Below are positions 53,833 through 64,000 of a DNA stretch of 64,000 bases, in pieces (the first letter of the stretch is position 1; the number at the start of each line of letters is the position of its first letter). The position numbers and the translations under genes are program-made. This DNA is from Paratinospora sagittata (Eukaryota; Streptophyta; Magnoliopsida; Ranunculales; Menispermaceae). The stretch spans positions 2,990,449 through 3,054,448 of the forward strand of contig CM069600.1 of NCBI GenBank assembly GCA_035771175.1. The letters are read 5' to 3'. Below the pieces are notes generated by a model. The model saw only the letters and a list, made by a program, of their open reading frames with translations. It ran no database searches and was not told the DNA's origin.

Positions 53833-56790
53833 ATGGCTGACTCCACTGAAACCATCCTTGATAATCTAACATAAAAAATGACGGAGGTTTTGTCAAGGGT
53901 CCAGACCTCTTCCTCTCTCATCACTGATTCCCCGATGGTTCCAATCAGCATCAAGTTGGATGGTTCCAACTATGGATTATGGTCTCAGGTTGTTGGGATG
54001 TACATCTCGGAAAAAGACAAACTGGGATACATCAATGGAGACTACCCCCAACCACCAGAAACTGATCCCTCATTTCGTGAGTGGCGTACTAACAATGCCA
54101 TGGTGAAAGGCTGGTTGATCAACTCCATGGACCATTCCTTGGTCGTGAACTTTATTCACTACCCAACGGCTAAGCAGGTATGAGATTCTGCTGCCACAAC
54201 ACACTTCGATGGAACTAACACCTCGCAGATATACGGGCTCAGATGTCGTGTATCTCGAATGAAACAAGCAGGCGGATCTATAGAAAAGTACTATAACGAT
54301 CTACAAGGTTTGTGGCGAGAGATCGATTTTCGTCGACCGAATCCAATGAAATGTACAATTGACATACAAAGCTACAACTCCATTTTACAGGAGGAACGAG
54401 TTTACACTTTTCTTGATGGACTAGATGATCGATTGGATCATGTTCGGAGCGATGTTCTTCGTCTAAAACCTTTTCCTTCAATTGAGTAGGCATATGCTCC
54501 CATTCGAAGGGAAGATCTCCGACAATCTGTGATGATATCGGGAGCAAAAGCAGTACCTAGTGGTGCTGGTATGGCCATCAAAAGCATGAAATCTGGCCAG
54601 TCACAAACTTTTCTCAAGTCTGGATCCTCCTCACGATCCAAGGGTCATTCTGATGGGAATAAGTGCACTCACTGTGGGAGTACAAAACATACCCGGGAAA
54701 CTTGTTTCAAATTACATGGCTACCCAAACTGGTGGCACGAATTACAATCCCGAAAGAAATGAGATGCTCCTGCAACTGAAGACGTCCCAGGTCGAGCAGC
54801 GGTGGCCACGACTGAATCTCAATTATCTCTTATTCCCGTGGCTGCACCTTCTACCTCAACCCCAGATCAAGGTAATTGTGGTCAAGTTTTTTGCAGCTCT
54901 GCTACTCGGAATGATGGTGCCTGGATTATCGACTCCGGAGCAACGAATTATATGACATTTGATTCAAATGACTTCTCCAACACAGCTCAGCCACGGAGGA
55001 CTTGTATTGCCAATGCCAATGGTGCAACTTACCCAGTCACAGGGGCTAGAACCGTGCCCCTGTCTCCTCTCTCTCTCTAACTCACACACTTCTTGTTCCA
55101 TATCTTTCCAACAAGTTGATGTCTGTGAGTCAAGTTACTGAAGAGCTGAATTGTGTTGTATTGATATACTCTACTTTTTGTCTTCTTCAGGATGTTCTTA
55201 GCAAGGAGATTATTGGGCGTGGTACTAAGAGGAGGGACTGTACTACCTTAATGACTTCAGCCCAGGCAAAACAAATCACACTCACCATCAAACCAGTAGC
55301 CATGAACTATAGATTTGGTTATGGCATAGTCGTTTGGGGCACCCATCATTTGGCTATCTCCGGCATCTACTCCCATCTTTATTTTCTCGTTCGCAGAATG
55401 TTGACTTTAAATGTGATACATGTATCAAGGCTAAAAGCCAACGCGTTTCTTATTCAGTTAGCTTCAATAAAACGAATACTCCATTTGCATTGATACACTC
55501 CGATGTGTGGGGACCATCCCCGAGAACTACTTCCTCTGGTCATCGTTGGTTTGTAATTTTTGTCGACGATTGTACTTGAATGACATGGCTCTATCAGCTA
55601 AAAATCAAAGACGAAGCTTTCACCACTATTCAAGCGTTTCATGCCATGGTTCAGACTCAATTCTCTTCCAAGATAAAAATTCTTCGTTCCGATAATGGTG
55701 GCGAATTCATCAACCAAAGATTTCAGGCCTATTTCCAACAACATGGCCTCCCCCATGAGACCTCATGCTCTTAAACACCACAACAGAATGGTGTCGTCGA
55801 GAGGAAAATTGACATATTTTGGAAACATCTCGTGTCCTTCTCCTTCGAGCAACAGTGCCAAATTGCCATTGGGGGGATGCAGTGGCTACTGCCGTGTACT
55901 TAATCAACTGTATGTTATCTAAAATTTTACACTTTAAAACCCCCTTACAAATTCTCTCTACTCATATATCCCTTCCTTCAATATTGATGCTCCATTCTAG
56001 AATTTTCGGGTGTGTTGCTTTTGTCCACCTCGACAAGAATCAACATACCAAACTGGACCCATGTGTCGTTCGGTGCTTATTTTTGGGATATGGTTTACAT
56101 AAAAAAGGCTTTCGGTGCTATAATCCCACTACCAACCGAACCTATATCACCATGGACGTTACATTTCTTGAGTCCGATAATTTCTATCCTTCACCGGTAT
56201 CCAATTCTTCCCTTCAGGGGGAGACTCAAGTCGAAGAGTCGAATTGGTTGATGGCCCCCGTGGGTGAGCATGGGATTGGAAATAGAGAGGTTGAACCACA
56301 TGAGGTACCACCAGAAATTGAATATGTCGAGTTGAGACATGAAGAACCTGGAAATGAAGAAGCCGAAAATGAAGAACCAGAAAATACAGAGTACCCTCAG
56401 TCTCCTCACTCCTCAGTACCTGAAGACCCTCATCCTTTTGAGAATGTCCCTGAGGTAAGTACTCCTACTGCACCTTTACATGCTAATATCTTGGATTCCT
56501 CTACTGGTTATGTGTTGCCTTTTAGACACAATCGTGGGAAACCACCAAACAAATACAGCCCAGATGAAGAGGAGAGAAAGTCCAAGTACCCAATTATAAA
56601 TTATGTATCTACTCAAGGTCTGTCCAAGCCGTTCAAGACCTTCACTCAAACATTATCCTCATGCCATATTCCCAGTAATGCTGAGGAGGCGTTATCTCAT
56701 CCAAAGTGGGCGCAAGCAATGCAAAAAGAACTAGAAGCCTTAAAAAAAATACCTGGAAGTTGGTGCCATTACCGGAAGGAAAAAAAATAG
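53833..56790 (+). pseudogene. Copia gag, protease, integrase, start of RT (degenerate)
   Basis: gag from 53833 (MADSTETILDN) with stops at about 53871 (TAA), 54181 (TGA), 54487 (TAG) and 54760 (TGA). Zinc knuckle CTHCGSTKHTRETC at about 54665-54706. Protease DSGATNYM near 54940. GAG-pre-integrase MGHPSFGYLRHLL at 55334. Integrase pieces HSDVWGPSP, then TGA at 55577, RSDNGGEF, then TAA at 55772. The hinge region 55819-56790 is open and carries an acidic Glu-rich spacer and YSPDEEERKSKYPI. Frameshifts near 55080-55330 and 56750 separate the parts. Confidence 0.85.
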
Positions 56791-58933
56791 TGGGATGCAA
56801 ATGGGTGTTCTCTATAAAATACAAGGCTGACGGATTAATTGACCGATACAAGGCGAGACTTTTGGCGAAGGGTTTTACCCAAACGTATGGCATAGACTAC
56901 TCAGAAACCTTCTTACCAGTAGCTAAATTGAATACCGTTAGTGTCACGCCCTGGGTTGCACAGCGTGCCCCCTACCCAGATGCGGGCGAACGCCTAGCCA
57001 TAGTACCACATAATATTGTCTCCTGGCCACCCGGCGCACGGATCGCAACCACCCTTTGTCCTTACTATTCACTCATGAATAGTAAAGGGCCTCCCCCAGA
57101 ATCGAACTCGAGACCTCCCTTAAGGAGTCTAATTTCGCATTCTGAGTAACCACTGAGCCAATGGTTCAGTGGCTACTCAGAATGCGAAATTAGACTCCAT
57201 AAGGGAGGTCTCGAGTTCGATTCTGGGGGAGGCCCTTTACTATTCATGAGTGAATAGTAGGGACAAAGGGTGGTTGCGATCCGTGCGCCGGGTGGCCAGG
57301 AGACAATATTATGTGGTACTATGGCTAGGCGTTCGCCCCGAGGGGGTGCGCCCGCGTCTGGGTAGGGGGCACGCTGTGCAACCCAGGGCGTGTCTCGAGA
57401 CCTCCCTTATGGAGTCTAATTTCGCATTCTGAGTAGCCACTGAACCATTGGCTCAGTGGTTACTCAGAATGCGAAATTAGACTCCTTAAGGGAGGTCTCG
57501 AGTTCGATTCTGGGGGAGGCCCTTTACTATTCATGAGTGAATAGTAAGGACAAAGGGTGGTTGCGATCCGTGCGCCGGGTGGCCAGGAGACAATATTATG
57601 TGGTACTATGGCTAGGCGTTCGCCCGCATCTGGGTAGGGGGCACGCTGTGCAACCCAGGGCGTGACAGTTAGAGTCTTACTATCTCTTGCAGCAAATTTG
57701 GACTGGCCACTACATCAACTCGACGTGAAGAATGCTTTCCTTCACGGAAACCTTGACAAGGAGGTATGCATGGATATTCCGCCAGGTTATACAGGATCGG
57801 CTGGAACCAAAATTGTTTGTAAATTTGAAAGGGCTTTATTTGGACTAAAACAGTCACCGCGAGCATGGTTTGGTCGATTTAGTTCAGCTATGAGGAAGTA
57901 TGGCTATTGCCAAAGTAACTCTGACCATACTCTCTTTCTAAAACATCGACAAAGCAAGGTGACAACATTAATAGTTTATGTGGATGATATGATAATTACG
58001 GGGGATGACGTCGATGAGATCTCGAGACTACAAGAACAATTGTCTACCGAATTTGAAATGAAGAACTTGGGAGGGCTTAAGTATTTTCTGGGAATAAAGG
58101 TGGCGAGGTCAAGAAAATGCATATTTCTCTCTCAATGGAAATATGCACTAGACTTATTGACAGAAGTGGGATTACTAGAGTGTAAACCTGTGGATACGCC
58201 GATTGTGCAGAACCATAGGCTTGGAGAATATTTGGATCAAGTGCCTGCCGATAAGGTGAGGTATCAAATACTAGTTGGAAAACTCATTTACCTATCTCAC
58301 ACTCGTCCAGACAATGCTTACGTCGTAAGTGTGGCAAGCCAATTTATGCATAATCCGAGTGAAGACCATATGGGTGCCGTAGTTAGAATTCTCCGCTATC
58401 TAAAATCATCACCAGGAAAAGGACGAATGTTCTCCAAGAACTCTCATTTGAATATTGAAGGGTACACGGATGCGGACTGGGTTGGGAATATTTTGGATAG
58501 AAAGTCTACTTCAGGCTATTTCACATTTGTGGGAGGAAACTTGGTTACGTGGAGCAGTAAAAAGCATAAGGCAGTGGCATTGTCTAGCGCTAAAGCTGAG
58601 TTCCGAGGCATGGCGAAAGGATTATGTGAGCTTATTTGGCTTAGAGGTTTGCTAACAGAGGTCGGTTTTCCTCCTGATTCTGCAATGAATTTATTCTGTG
58701 ATAACAAAGCTGCCATCGACATATCTCACAACCCAATTCAACATGACCACACTAAGCACGTGGAGGTAGACCGACATTTCATCAAACATGACCTAGATGA
58801 GCAGATTATTCAGTTCCCTTTCGTTAAATCTGAAGATCAGCTAGCTGACATTCTTACCAAAACAGTTTTCAGAAGAAACTTCAATGACGCACTTGACAAG
58901 TTAGGTGTTAAAGACATCTACACACCAACTTGA
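56706..58933 (+). pseudogene. Copia RT and RNase H, split by a 726-bp insertion
   Basis: RT starts [20 protein letters not shown] (frame from 56706) and reaches PVAKLNTV, where the insertion 56942-57667 cuts it. It resumes at 57668 with RVLLSLAANLDWPLHQLDV, YVDDMIITGDD (catalytic), KNLGGLKYFLGIKVARS, then RNase H (DADWVGN, ALSSAKAEF, FCDNKAAID). It ends KDIYTPT and TGA at 58933. In RNase H the usual AE.E is AKAEF, with the glutamate of SSAE changed to lysine. Confidence 0.88.
56942..57667. mobile_element. Palindromic tRNA-like element inserted in copia RT
   Basis: 726 bp with ends TGTCACGCCCTGGGTTGCAC and its exact reverse complement, and a perfect 5-bp target duplication GTTAG (56937-56941 and 57668-57672). 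Four modules: A (56942-57163, minus), B (about 57164-57391, plus), C (about 57392-57445, minus, partial), D (about 57446-57667, plus). A and D look identical as inverted repeats over about 222 bp; C mirrors the head of B. Each module head is tRNA-like: box A GGCTCAGTGGTTACTC, box B GAGTTCGATTC. TG...CA ends with a 5-bp duplication are those of retroviral-type integration. No coding sequence. Confidence 0.85.
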
Positions 58934-58940
58934 GGGGGAG

Positions 58941-59953
58941 TGTTGGCGTGAGTCCAGCAATTAGCCAGTTATGGAAATCTTAGATTTAGAAATAAACTGA
59001 GCTAATGGTTCAGTGGATACTCAGAGTTTGAAATTAAACCTTATGAGGTCTCGAGTTCGACTCTGGGGGAGGCCCTGCACTATTCATGAGTGAATAGTAT
59101 GGACACATGATCCTGGGGTACTAGACACTGCGGTGTGCTGTGTACTGGGAAGTGACAGTATTATGTGGTATATAATGGCTGGGGTACGCTCGGTATGAGG
59201 TGCCCCTCACACCGCCGTTATGGGGTGTGACAAAAAGGCCTTATGTATACAAAAGGTCTTTTTGTCACGCCTGGGTTGCACACAGTACCCCTACCCAGGG
59301 TGATGAGTACCCCCGCAGGGCGTACTCCAGCCATTACGATCCATAATATTGTTATACCTCAATACACAGCCCACACACAACGTCTAGTATCCCCGAGGTT
59401 TTTTGTCCACAAAGGGGGCCTCCCCCCAAGTCGAACTCGCAACCTCCCCTTAAGGAGTTAGAATCCGCACTTGGAGTAGCCACTGAACCATTACATAAGG
59501 CCTTTTTGTCACACCCCAGTACACAGCACACCGCAGTGTCTAGTACCCCCGGGATGTGATGGGTACCTTATACCAAGCGTACCCCAGCCGTTATATACCA
59601 CATAATATTAGGGTTCGGTGGCTACTCAGATTGCGAAATCAAACCTTATAAGGAGGTTGTGAGTTCGAATCTGGGGGAGACCCTGCACTATTCATAAAAA
59701 TGAGTGAATAGTGTGGACAAATGATTCCGGTGGGCTGTGTACTGGGATGTGACAATATTATGTGGTATATAACGGCTGGGGTACACTCGGATGAGGTACC
59801 CATCACATCCCGGGGGTATTAGACACTACAGTGTGTTGTGTACTGGGGTGTGACAGTATAGACGAAGATTAGCTTCCTAAAATAGTTTCTTGTATCTCTA
59901 TATCTTGTACTCTGTTTTATGGTATTTATATTGAAAAATAGTTACGTTTGACA
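58941..59953 (+). repeat. Copia 3' LTR with internal insertion
   Basis: LTR sequence 58941-58993 and 59856-59953 flanks a block of palindromic tRNA-like modules. Compared with the 5' LTR, 42 bp are missing at the insertion point. Confidence 0.85.
58994..59855. mobile_element. Cluster of palindromic tRNA-like modules inside the 3' LTR
   Basis: Four modules: plus-strand 58994-59232 (box A GGTTCAGTGGATACTCAG, box B GAGTTCGACTC, end GGGGTGTGACA); minus-strand 59263-59500 (start TTTTTGTCACGCCTGGGTTG); partial minus 59507-59610 (TGTCACACCCCAGTACACAG); plus 59612-59855 (GGTTCGGTGGCTACTCAG ... CTGGGGTGTGACA). The last two form a palindrome with inverted TGTCACACCCCAGTACACA ends. Two subfamilies are mixed (ends CGCCTGGG versus ACACCCCAG). 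AAAAAGGCCTT lies beside several termini. Confidence 0.75.
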
Positions 59954-60390
59954 GTTAAGACCATCTACATCCAATGCATGAGCCTATAGCTTCATCATTC
60001 ACTAATCTATCTAGTACATAGGCATCTATTCCACCAATTTCACATTATCGTTCACTCCCACTTTGGAATAGTGTCGGATATATCACGACGCCCCTAACGT
60101 AGGCTGACGTCATGACCGGCACAATGTACCATACACCGTACATACCCATATATAGTATATACTACACTGTCAGCCTTTACGTACTCTCACAAAACTCCCA
60201 AAAATGTACAGAATTTTTTTTTCATTAATATACCACACATCAAATCAAATCAAATATATATAGATGATCATTCCACTCACATTTATTCCATTCATTCCAC
60301 AAATTAAATTCTCACCTGATAAATCTCTATGATCATCTCATTCCATCATCCCAAGCATTATATAATCTTACCACACAACCCATCTAGGTG

Positions 60391-60485
<95 letters not shown>
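60391..60485. repeat. (AT)n microsatellite
   Basis: About 44 uninterrupted TA units from 60397 to 60485. The open frames across it are artefacts. Confidence 0.95.
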
Positions 60486-60487
<2 letters not shown>

Positions 60488-60770
60488 GTGTGATAAGTAT
60501 ACATATCAAAATAACAAAAATATAATCTATTTCCTCCAAGCATACATACACATACCAGACAAGTTTTTTTTCCCTTCGAGTCAATACCTCAAATATTGGA
60601 GGAAATAGGGTGAGCAAACAACAACTCAGTGAATATAGTTCTTGAGACGACAATTATATACATTTAGAGAAATATGACATTTAAAATCATTTCAAACACT
60701 TATTCAACACATGCATCATTCAACGAATATATTGTACAGGTCAACAACATAAATTTCATGATTTTTAAAA

Positions 60771-61062
60771 CACAATGCACAATCTCCCTTCTCCGCAAGG
60801 CAAGAGAGCGGGTCTAACCTTTGTATGGTCGTACAAGGTAGACACAGCCTCTCATTACCCAATTCAATAACACAATGCACAATCTCCCTCCTCCGCAAGG
60901 CAAGAGAGCGGGTCTAACCCTTGTATGGTCGTACAAGGTAGACACAACCTCTCATTACCCAATTCAATAACACAATGCACAATCTCCCTCCTCCGCAAGG
61001 CAAGAGAGCGGGTCTAACCTTTGTATGGCCGTTACAAGGTAGCCACAACCTCTCATTACCCA
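60771..61062. repeat. Three tandem copies of a 100-bp unit
   Basis: Copies start at 60771, 60871 and 60971, each beginning CACAATGCACAATCTCCC and containing GCAAGAGAGCGGGTCTAACC and TACAAGGTAGACACA. The first two are nearly identical; the third has small changes and is slightly short. A shorter direct repeat TGACAATGAGGACTCGCAAA follows at 61107 and 61159. Confidence 0.9.
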
Positions 61063-62639
61063 ATTAACAGTCATTTTAAGGATCCCAACCCTTGTTAGGA
61101 TAGACCTCCTGACAATGAGGACTCGCAAAACCTCATCCGGGTCTAGTGCCTAACGAAATGACAATGAGGACTCGCAAAACCTCATCATTACAAACTTCAA
61201 TTGCTAAAATCAGTTTGCATGATCTATAAAACTCAATGCATTATATATAAATATACCATGCATACAATCAAACATTTTAGATGCGTTCAATGTCATACAA
61301 GAACAAAATCAAGAAAACTATACTCACAGTACAACACGTTCAAATCACGAATAATAAATCCATTTAGGACTCATATGCCGTTGAAGACCTACTAAATCGT
61401 TTTTGTGGTCAATCTAGATATTTTCACAAGAAAGAATAGTGAAAATAGATGTCCAAATCATATTTTCACGACACCATCTACTTAGTTACTAAAATGATCA
61501 AAGCATATCCAAATATCATGTTCTAACGTCCGAAATTCAGTTCTTCACGATTCTAGAATCTCAAACCGAGGTTTCATTGGGTTCACATCACTGTGCACAA
61601 TACTATTTACATCACTGATCAATGTTCACTATTCACTGTCACTGTTCACTATTCACTATTCACCGCTATTCATTACTATTCATCCGAAAGATGTAAATTG
61701 TATTAAAATTGTCAAACGGTCTCCAAAACGCATGAAATAGAATCTAACCACAGATTCGGAGTCCCGACAGTCCAGGGAGCGTTTTTCTACATTCCTAGCG
61801 AGTTTTCATTTACGTTGGGGTCAAAACCCCAATTTGTAAAAACGCCGTAAAACGGCTCCCACAGTTAAAATTAGTCCCCTAGAATCGTTACATCTAGCTT
61901 AGATAGTAATTTCAAGAAGAAAGGAGGTGACAATCACTTACCGCGAGGCTCGATTGGACGCGAATTCTGCGTTTCCCCCTTTTCTTCTTTTCCTTCTTCT
62001 CTCTGCTTCTTCTCCTCTTTCTGTTTTTTTTCGTACAACTTCATTTCTCTTCTTTTAACTTTTATTTTATTTTTATTTTAGTTTTTTTTGTCTTCTTCTG
62101 AATACTATTCATAACACTATTTGATGAACAACACCCCTCATGAACAGTAAACTTACTATTTACGTACTGTTCATTATTTTGTTTTATTTATTCGTTCTTC
62201 TTTTTCATACCCTCAATCCACATATGTACTTAACCAACCCCATAAATTAATCATCTTCTTTCTTTACTAATCATACACACGTATATTTGGCTTCTACGTA
62301 TAACATACGTGTATTCTCAAGCGTATATTTAGTTCTTACGTATAAAATACTTGTATTATATGATATACGTGTACTTCAACGTATGTAGTTAATTAAATTT
62401 ACGGGGTGTTACAGGATTTATTGTAACTATCAGCCAGTGTCAAATAATCCACATTCCACAAATATCGAATCATTTTAGAGTATGATTCATTGAATCCTCA
62501 ATGAGGAAAATACTAAAGTTGGTATAGAAAAGATATTCTCCATTGCGTTGAACAATTAGCTTGACCCAACAAATAAATAAATAAATAAATAAATAAAATA
62601 TTGGTTTTCTATTCCTCGACTTGATGATATGCTCGACAT

Positions 62640-62690
62640 GATGGCTGGTTCTTTATGTTTTTTAAATCATAAAGCATATGTAGCGTTTCA
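62640..62690 (-). pseudogene. Second relic of the SMUBP2-like helicase exon
   Basis: The minus strand reads ACATATGCTTTATGATTTAA and continues, encoding HMLYDLKNIK. It matches HMLYGLENVK of the exon at 53077-53180, with about four changes over 31 bases. It is too short and lacks splice context. Confidence 0.35.
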
Positions 62691-63178
62691 CCTACATAAA
62701 TTGTAGTTGTATTTTTTTTTACGGTTAGATTAGTATTTTCCAAAAAGAGATAAGTAGCATCTCACTTTGAAGTGTTTTTTTTTTTTTTTGAGGAAAAAAA
62801 AAAGTATGGGACTAATATTATATTGATAATGCTTGTTGCTTGTCTTCAATTTCTCTGTGACTCTAATCAAGAGATTAGTCTAGATGTTGTATCAAGAACT
62901 TTTTTTTGTTTTTTTGGTGTAAACCATACAAATAAAAAAATTTAGTATCCATTGTCTCTGCACTTTCCTGTGGCATCTAAGGTCGTTGAAAGACATCCAT
63001 TTAGATAATCTGCAAGAGTAGTTTTTATTTGGAAGCAATAGTATAATGTCGGTTGTCTGCAAGACGATAAGGGTGTGCTATGTTGCATTGACAAAAATCT
63101 TGTTTGAATACATCATATAAACAATGGAAACATGAAGTGACTTTATCATTGTAAAAATGAGGATTACTAGTGCAAGAG

Positions 63179-63217
63179 CAAGGTTAAGAGCTTTGCGCTG
63201 TACGACTGAGCTAGACG
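63179..63217 (-). pseudogene. tRNA-Lys(CUU)-like 5' half
   Basis: The minus strand begins CGTCTAGCTCAGTCGTACAG and continues to CTCTTAACCTTG. This is the D-arm and anticodon arm of plant tRNA-Lys (anticodon CTT in CTCTTAA). The T-arm and acceptor 3' half are absent, so it is a truncated tRNA or the head of a degraded SINE. Confidence 0.55.
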
Positions 63218-63716
63218 AAACACATCATTTCTGTAAGTATCTTTTTATGAAGTACTTATAAAATTAAGTAAAAAAATTAAGTAGATCATGCAATTTTATA
63301 ATTTATATATTGAATAATTAACCTGATCAATCCAATCCAAACCAACCTAAAGTTAATGGATTGAATTTAAAAGGTGCATAGGGTTGGGTTGGTTTAAATT
63401 TGTTTCAAGCCATCTTTTTCTTAATTAGACTGGAATGATATTTTGCTATAACCAGGACAAACCCAACCCGCAGAGGCCCTAATTCCCGCGATACACCAAA
63501 TCACCTTGTGAGACCACAAGTGAACAAACCCGATTGGCAGCCTATTCCCGTTAATTTTCTTTTACCTTACCTTGCCCTGCCTTCACGAAAGTGTCGCAAT
63601 AGAATTTCAATTTCCCTTTCTCTCTGCAATTGCGCTTCAAATTTTGCCGAATATTCAACTTCCCAAAGTCATAAGCAAATTAAGTTCACAGACTGAACAG
63701 AAGAAGGCAGAATCAA

Positions 63717-63980
63717 ATGGGAAGAGTAGTGGTTGCGACGATAGTGAGCTTGTGGGTGTTCCCAATCTCCGTAATGGTGAATCGCATCGTCTTCGAGCCC
63801 TACATGGTGAATCACATCTTCTTCTTCCTCACTTTTTCTCTACTCCATTTGTGTTTTTATCCTAACAACAAACTCTCTCCATTATCCACAGGACGAGATC
63901 TTCCACATCCCTCAAGCCCAACACTACTGCAAAGGCAATTTCAAGCACTGGGATCCCATGATCACCACTCCTCCCGGCCT
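63717..63980 (+). CDS. ALG10: ALG10 alpha-1,2-glucosyltransferase, first two exons (runs off window)
   Basis: Exons 63717-63806 and 63892-63980; the second ends at a GTAATT donor and the gene continues beyond the window. The encoded start is [20 protein letters not shown] followed by EPYM, then [20 protein letters not shown] and [10 protein letters not shown]. This is the conserved N-terminus of ALG10/DIE2 including the first membrane helix (~5-25) and the DEIFH luminal motif. ALG10 adds the terminal (third) glucose to the dolichol-linked oligosaccharide in the ER before transfer to proteins. Only 59 complete codons are visible; the family is about 500 residues. The coding part present is intact. 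Confidence 0.9.
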
Positions 63981-64000
63981 GTAATTTCGTCAATATCTTG

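Larger units (their letters stand above)
53570..59953 (+). mobile_element. Second Ty1/copia retrotransposon, heavily mutated
   Basis: 5' LTR 53570-53762, 3' LTR 58941-59953 (enlarged by an insertion), and a perfect target duplication GTTAA (53565-53569 and 59954-59958). Primer binding site TGGTATCTGAGC at 53763-53774 (one change from the usual site). Polypurine tract TTGAGGGGGAG at 58930-58940. It belongs to the same lineage as the element at 26.5-32.3 kb: gag YINGDYPQPP, an identical polypurine tract and the same first bases of the LTR (TGTTGGCGTGAG). Multiple in-frame stops and frameshifts, plus a 726-bp insertion in RT, mean it is dead and older than the other copy. Confidence 0.92.
60081..62413 (-). 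mobile_element. Probable Ty3/gypsy solo LTR
   Basis: The minus strand starts TGTAACACCCCGTAAATTTA (at 62413) and ends GGGGCGTCGTGATA (at 60081; the expected ...TGACA has changed). Flanks are GGATA and GGATT, a likely 5-bp duplication with one change. About 2.33 kb, no gag-pol. It contains an (AT)n array, a 3x100-bp tandem repeat, and repeated TATTCACTGTTCACTATTCAC motifs at 61626-61680. Confidence 0.6.
62414..63716. other. ALG10 upstream region with relics
   Basis: No intact gene. It contains a (AAAT)n run at 62570-62598, a 51-bp helicase-exon-like relic (about 62640-62690), a tRNA-Lys-like fragment (63179-63217) and an AACCC/GGTTGG repeat related to 40.7-40.9 kb (63240-63470). About 63480-63716 is the likely ALG10 promoter and 5' UTR. 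Confidence 0.4.

Noticed and set aside
60358..60653. ORFs encoding poly-YI
   Set aside because: Translation of the (AT)n microsatellite.
60771..61062. CRISPR-like regular repeats
   Set aside because: Three head-to-tail 100-bp copies with no unique spacers, in plant nuclear DNA inside an LTR.

Overview
The window is nuclear DNA of a flowering plant, almost certainly a eudicot. Three spliced plant genes are readable: MINIYO/RPAP1, a CPYC-class glutaredoxin, and the start of ALG10. Introns are long with GT-AG borders, intergenic DNA is AT-rich, and the space between genes is filled with plant repeats (Ty1/copia, Ty3/gypsy LTRs, L1 and RTE LINEs, tRNA-derived SINEs, MITEs). I could not assign a species.

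Layout. 1-2.6 kb: unassigned sequence, a palindromic tRNA-like element, and an inverted-repeat element carrying a PPR gene fragment. 2.77-12.56 kb (+): a complete 10-exon MINIYO gene whose phases join without a break (1534 residues), with SINE and LINE relics in introns and 3' flank. 12.6-16.8 kb: repeats and AT-rich spacer. 16.8-36.4 kb: a V-ATPase subunit A pseudogene split by about 19 kb of nested transposons. The nest is built on a long inverted repeat (18.36-22.8 and 24.7-34.7 kb). Its spacer holds an L1 relic. Its right arm carries a 1.2 kb gypsy solo LTR with 5-bp target duplication ATTTA, and into that LTR a complete but mutated copia element inserted (duplication AAAAC). 36.4-43.6 kb: intergenic MITEs, SINEs, LINE and gypsy scraps. 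43.69-50.70 kb (+): a secretory glutaredoxin in 4 exons, with a 6.3 kb first intron full of LINE/gypsy debris that splits the active-site CPYC motif. 50.7-53.5 kb: LINE tails and two exons of a broken SMUBP2-like helicase (-). 53.57-59.95 kb (+): an older, heavily mutated copia element (duplication GTTAA), itself interrupted twice by the palindromic tRNA-like family. 60.08-62.41 kb: a probable second gypsy solo LTR. 63.72 kb to the end (+): the first two exons of ALG10.

The working genes are unrelated housekeeping functions: RNA polymerase II nuclear import/elongation control, ER or secretory thiol-disulfide exchange, and N-glycan precursor assembly. No operon-like logic is expected. The most unusual structure is the palindromic tRNA-like family (about 1.35, 56.9 and 59.0-59.9 kb). 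Its best copy has 5'-TG...CA-3' ends, a 222-bp inverted repeat that looks perfect by eye, Pol III box-like motifs and a 5-bp target duplication, a signature more like retroviral-type integration than a classical MITE.
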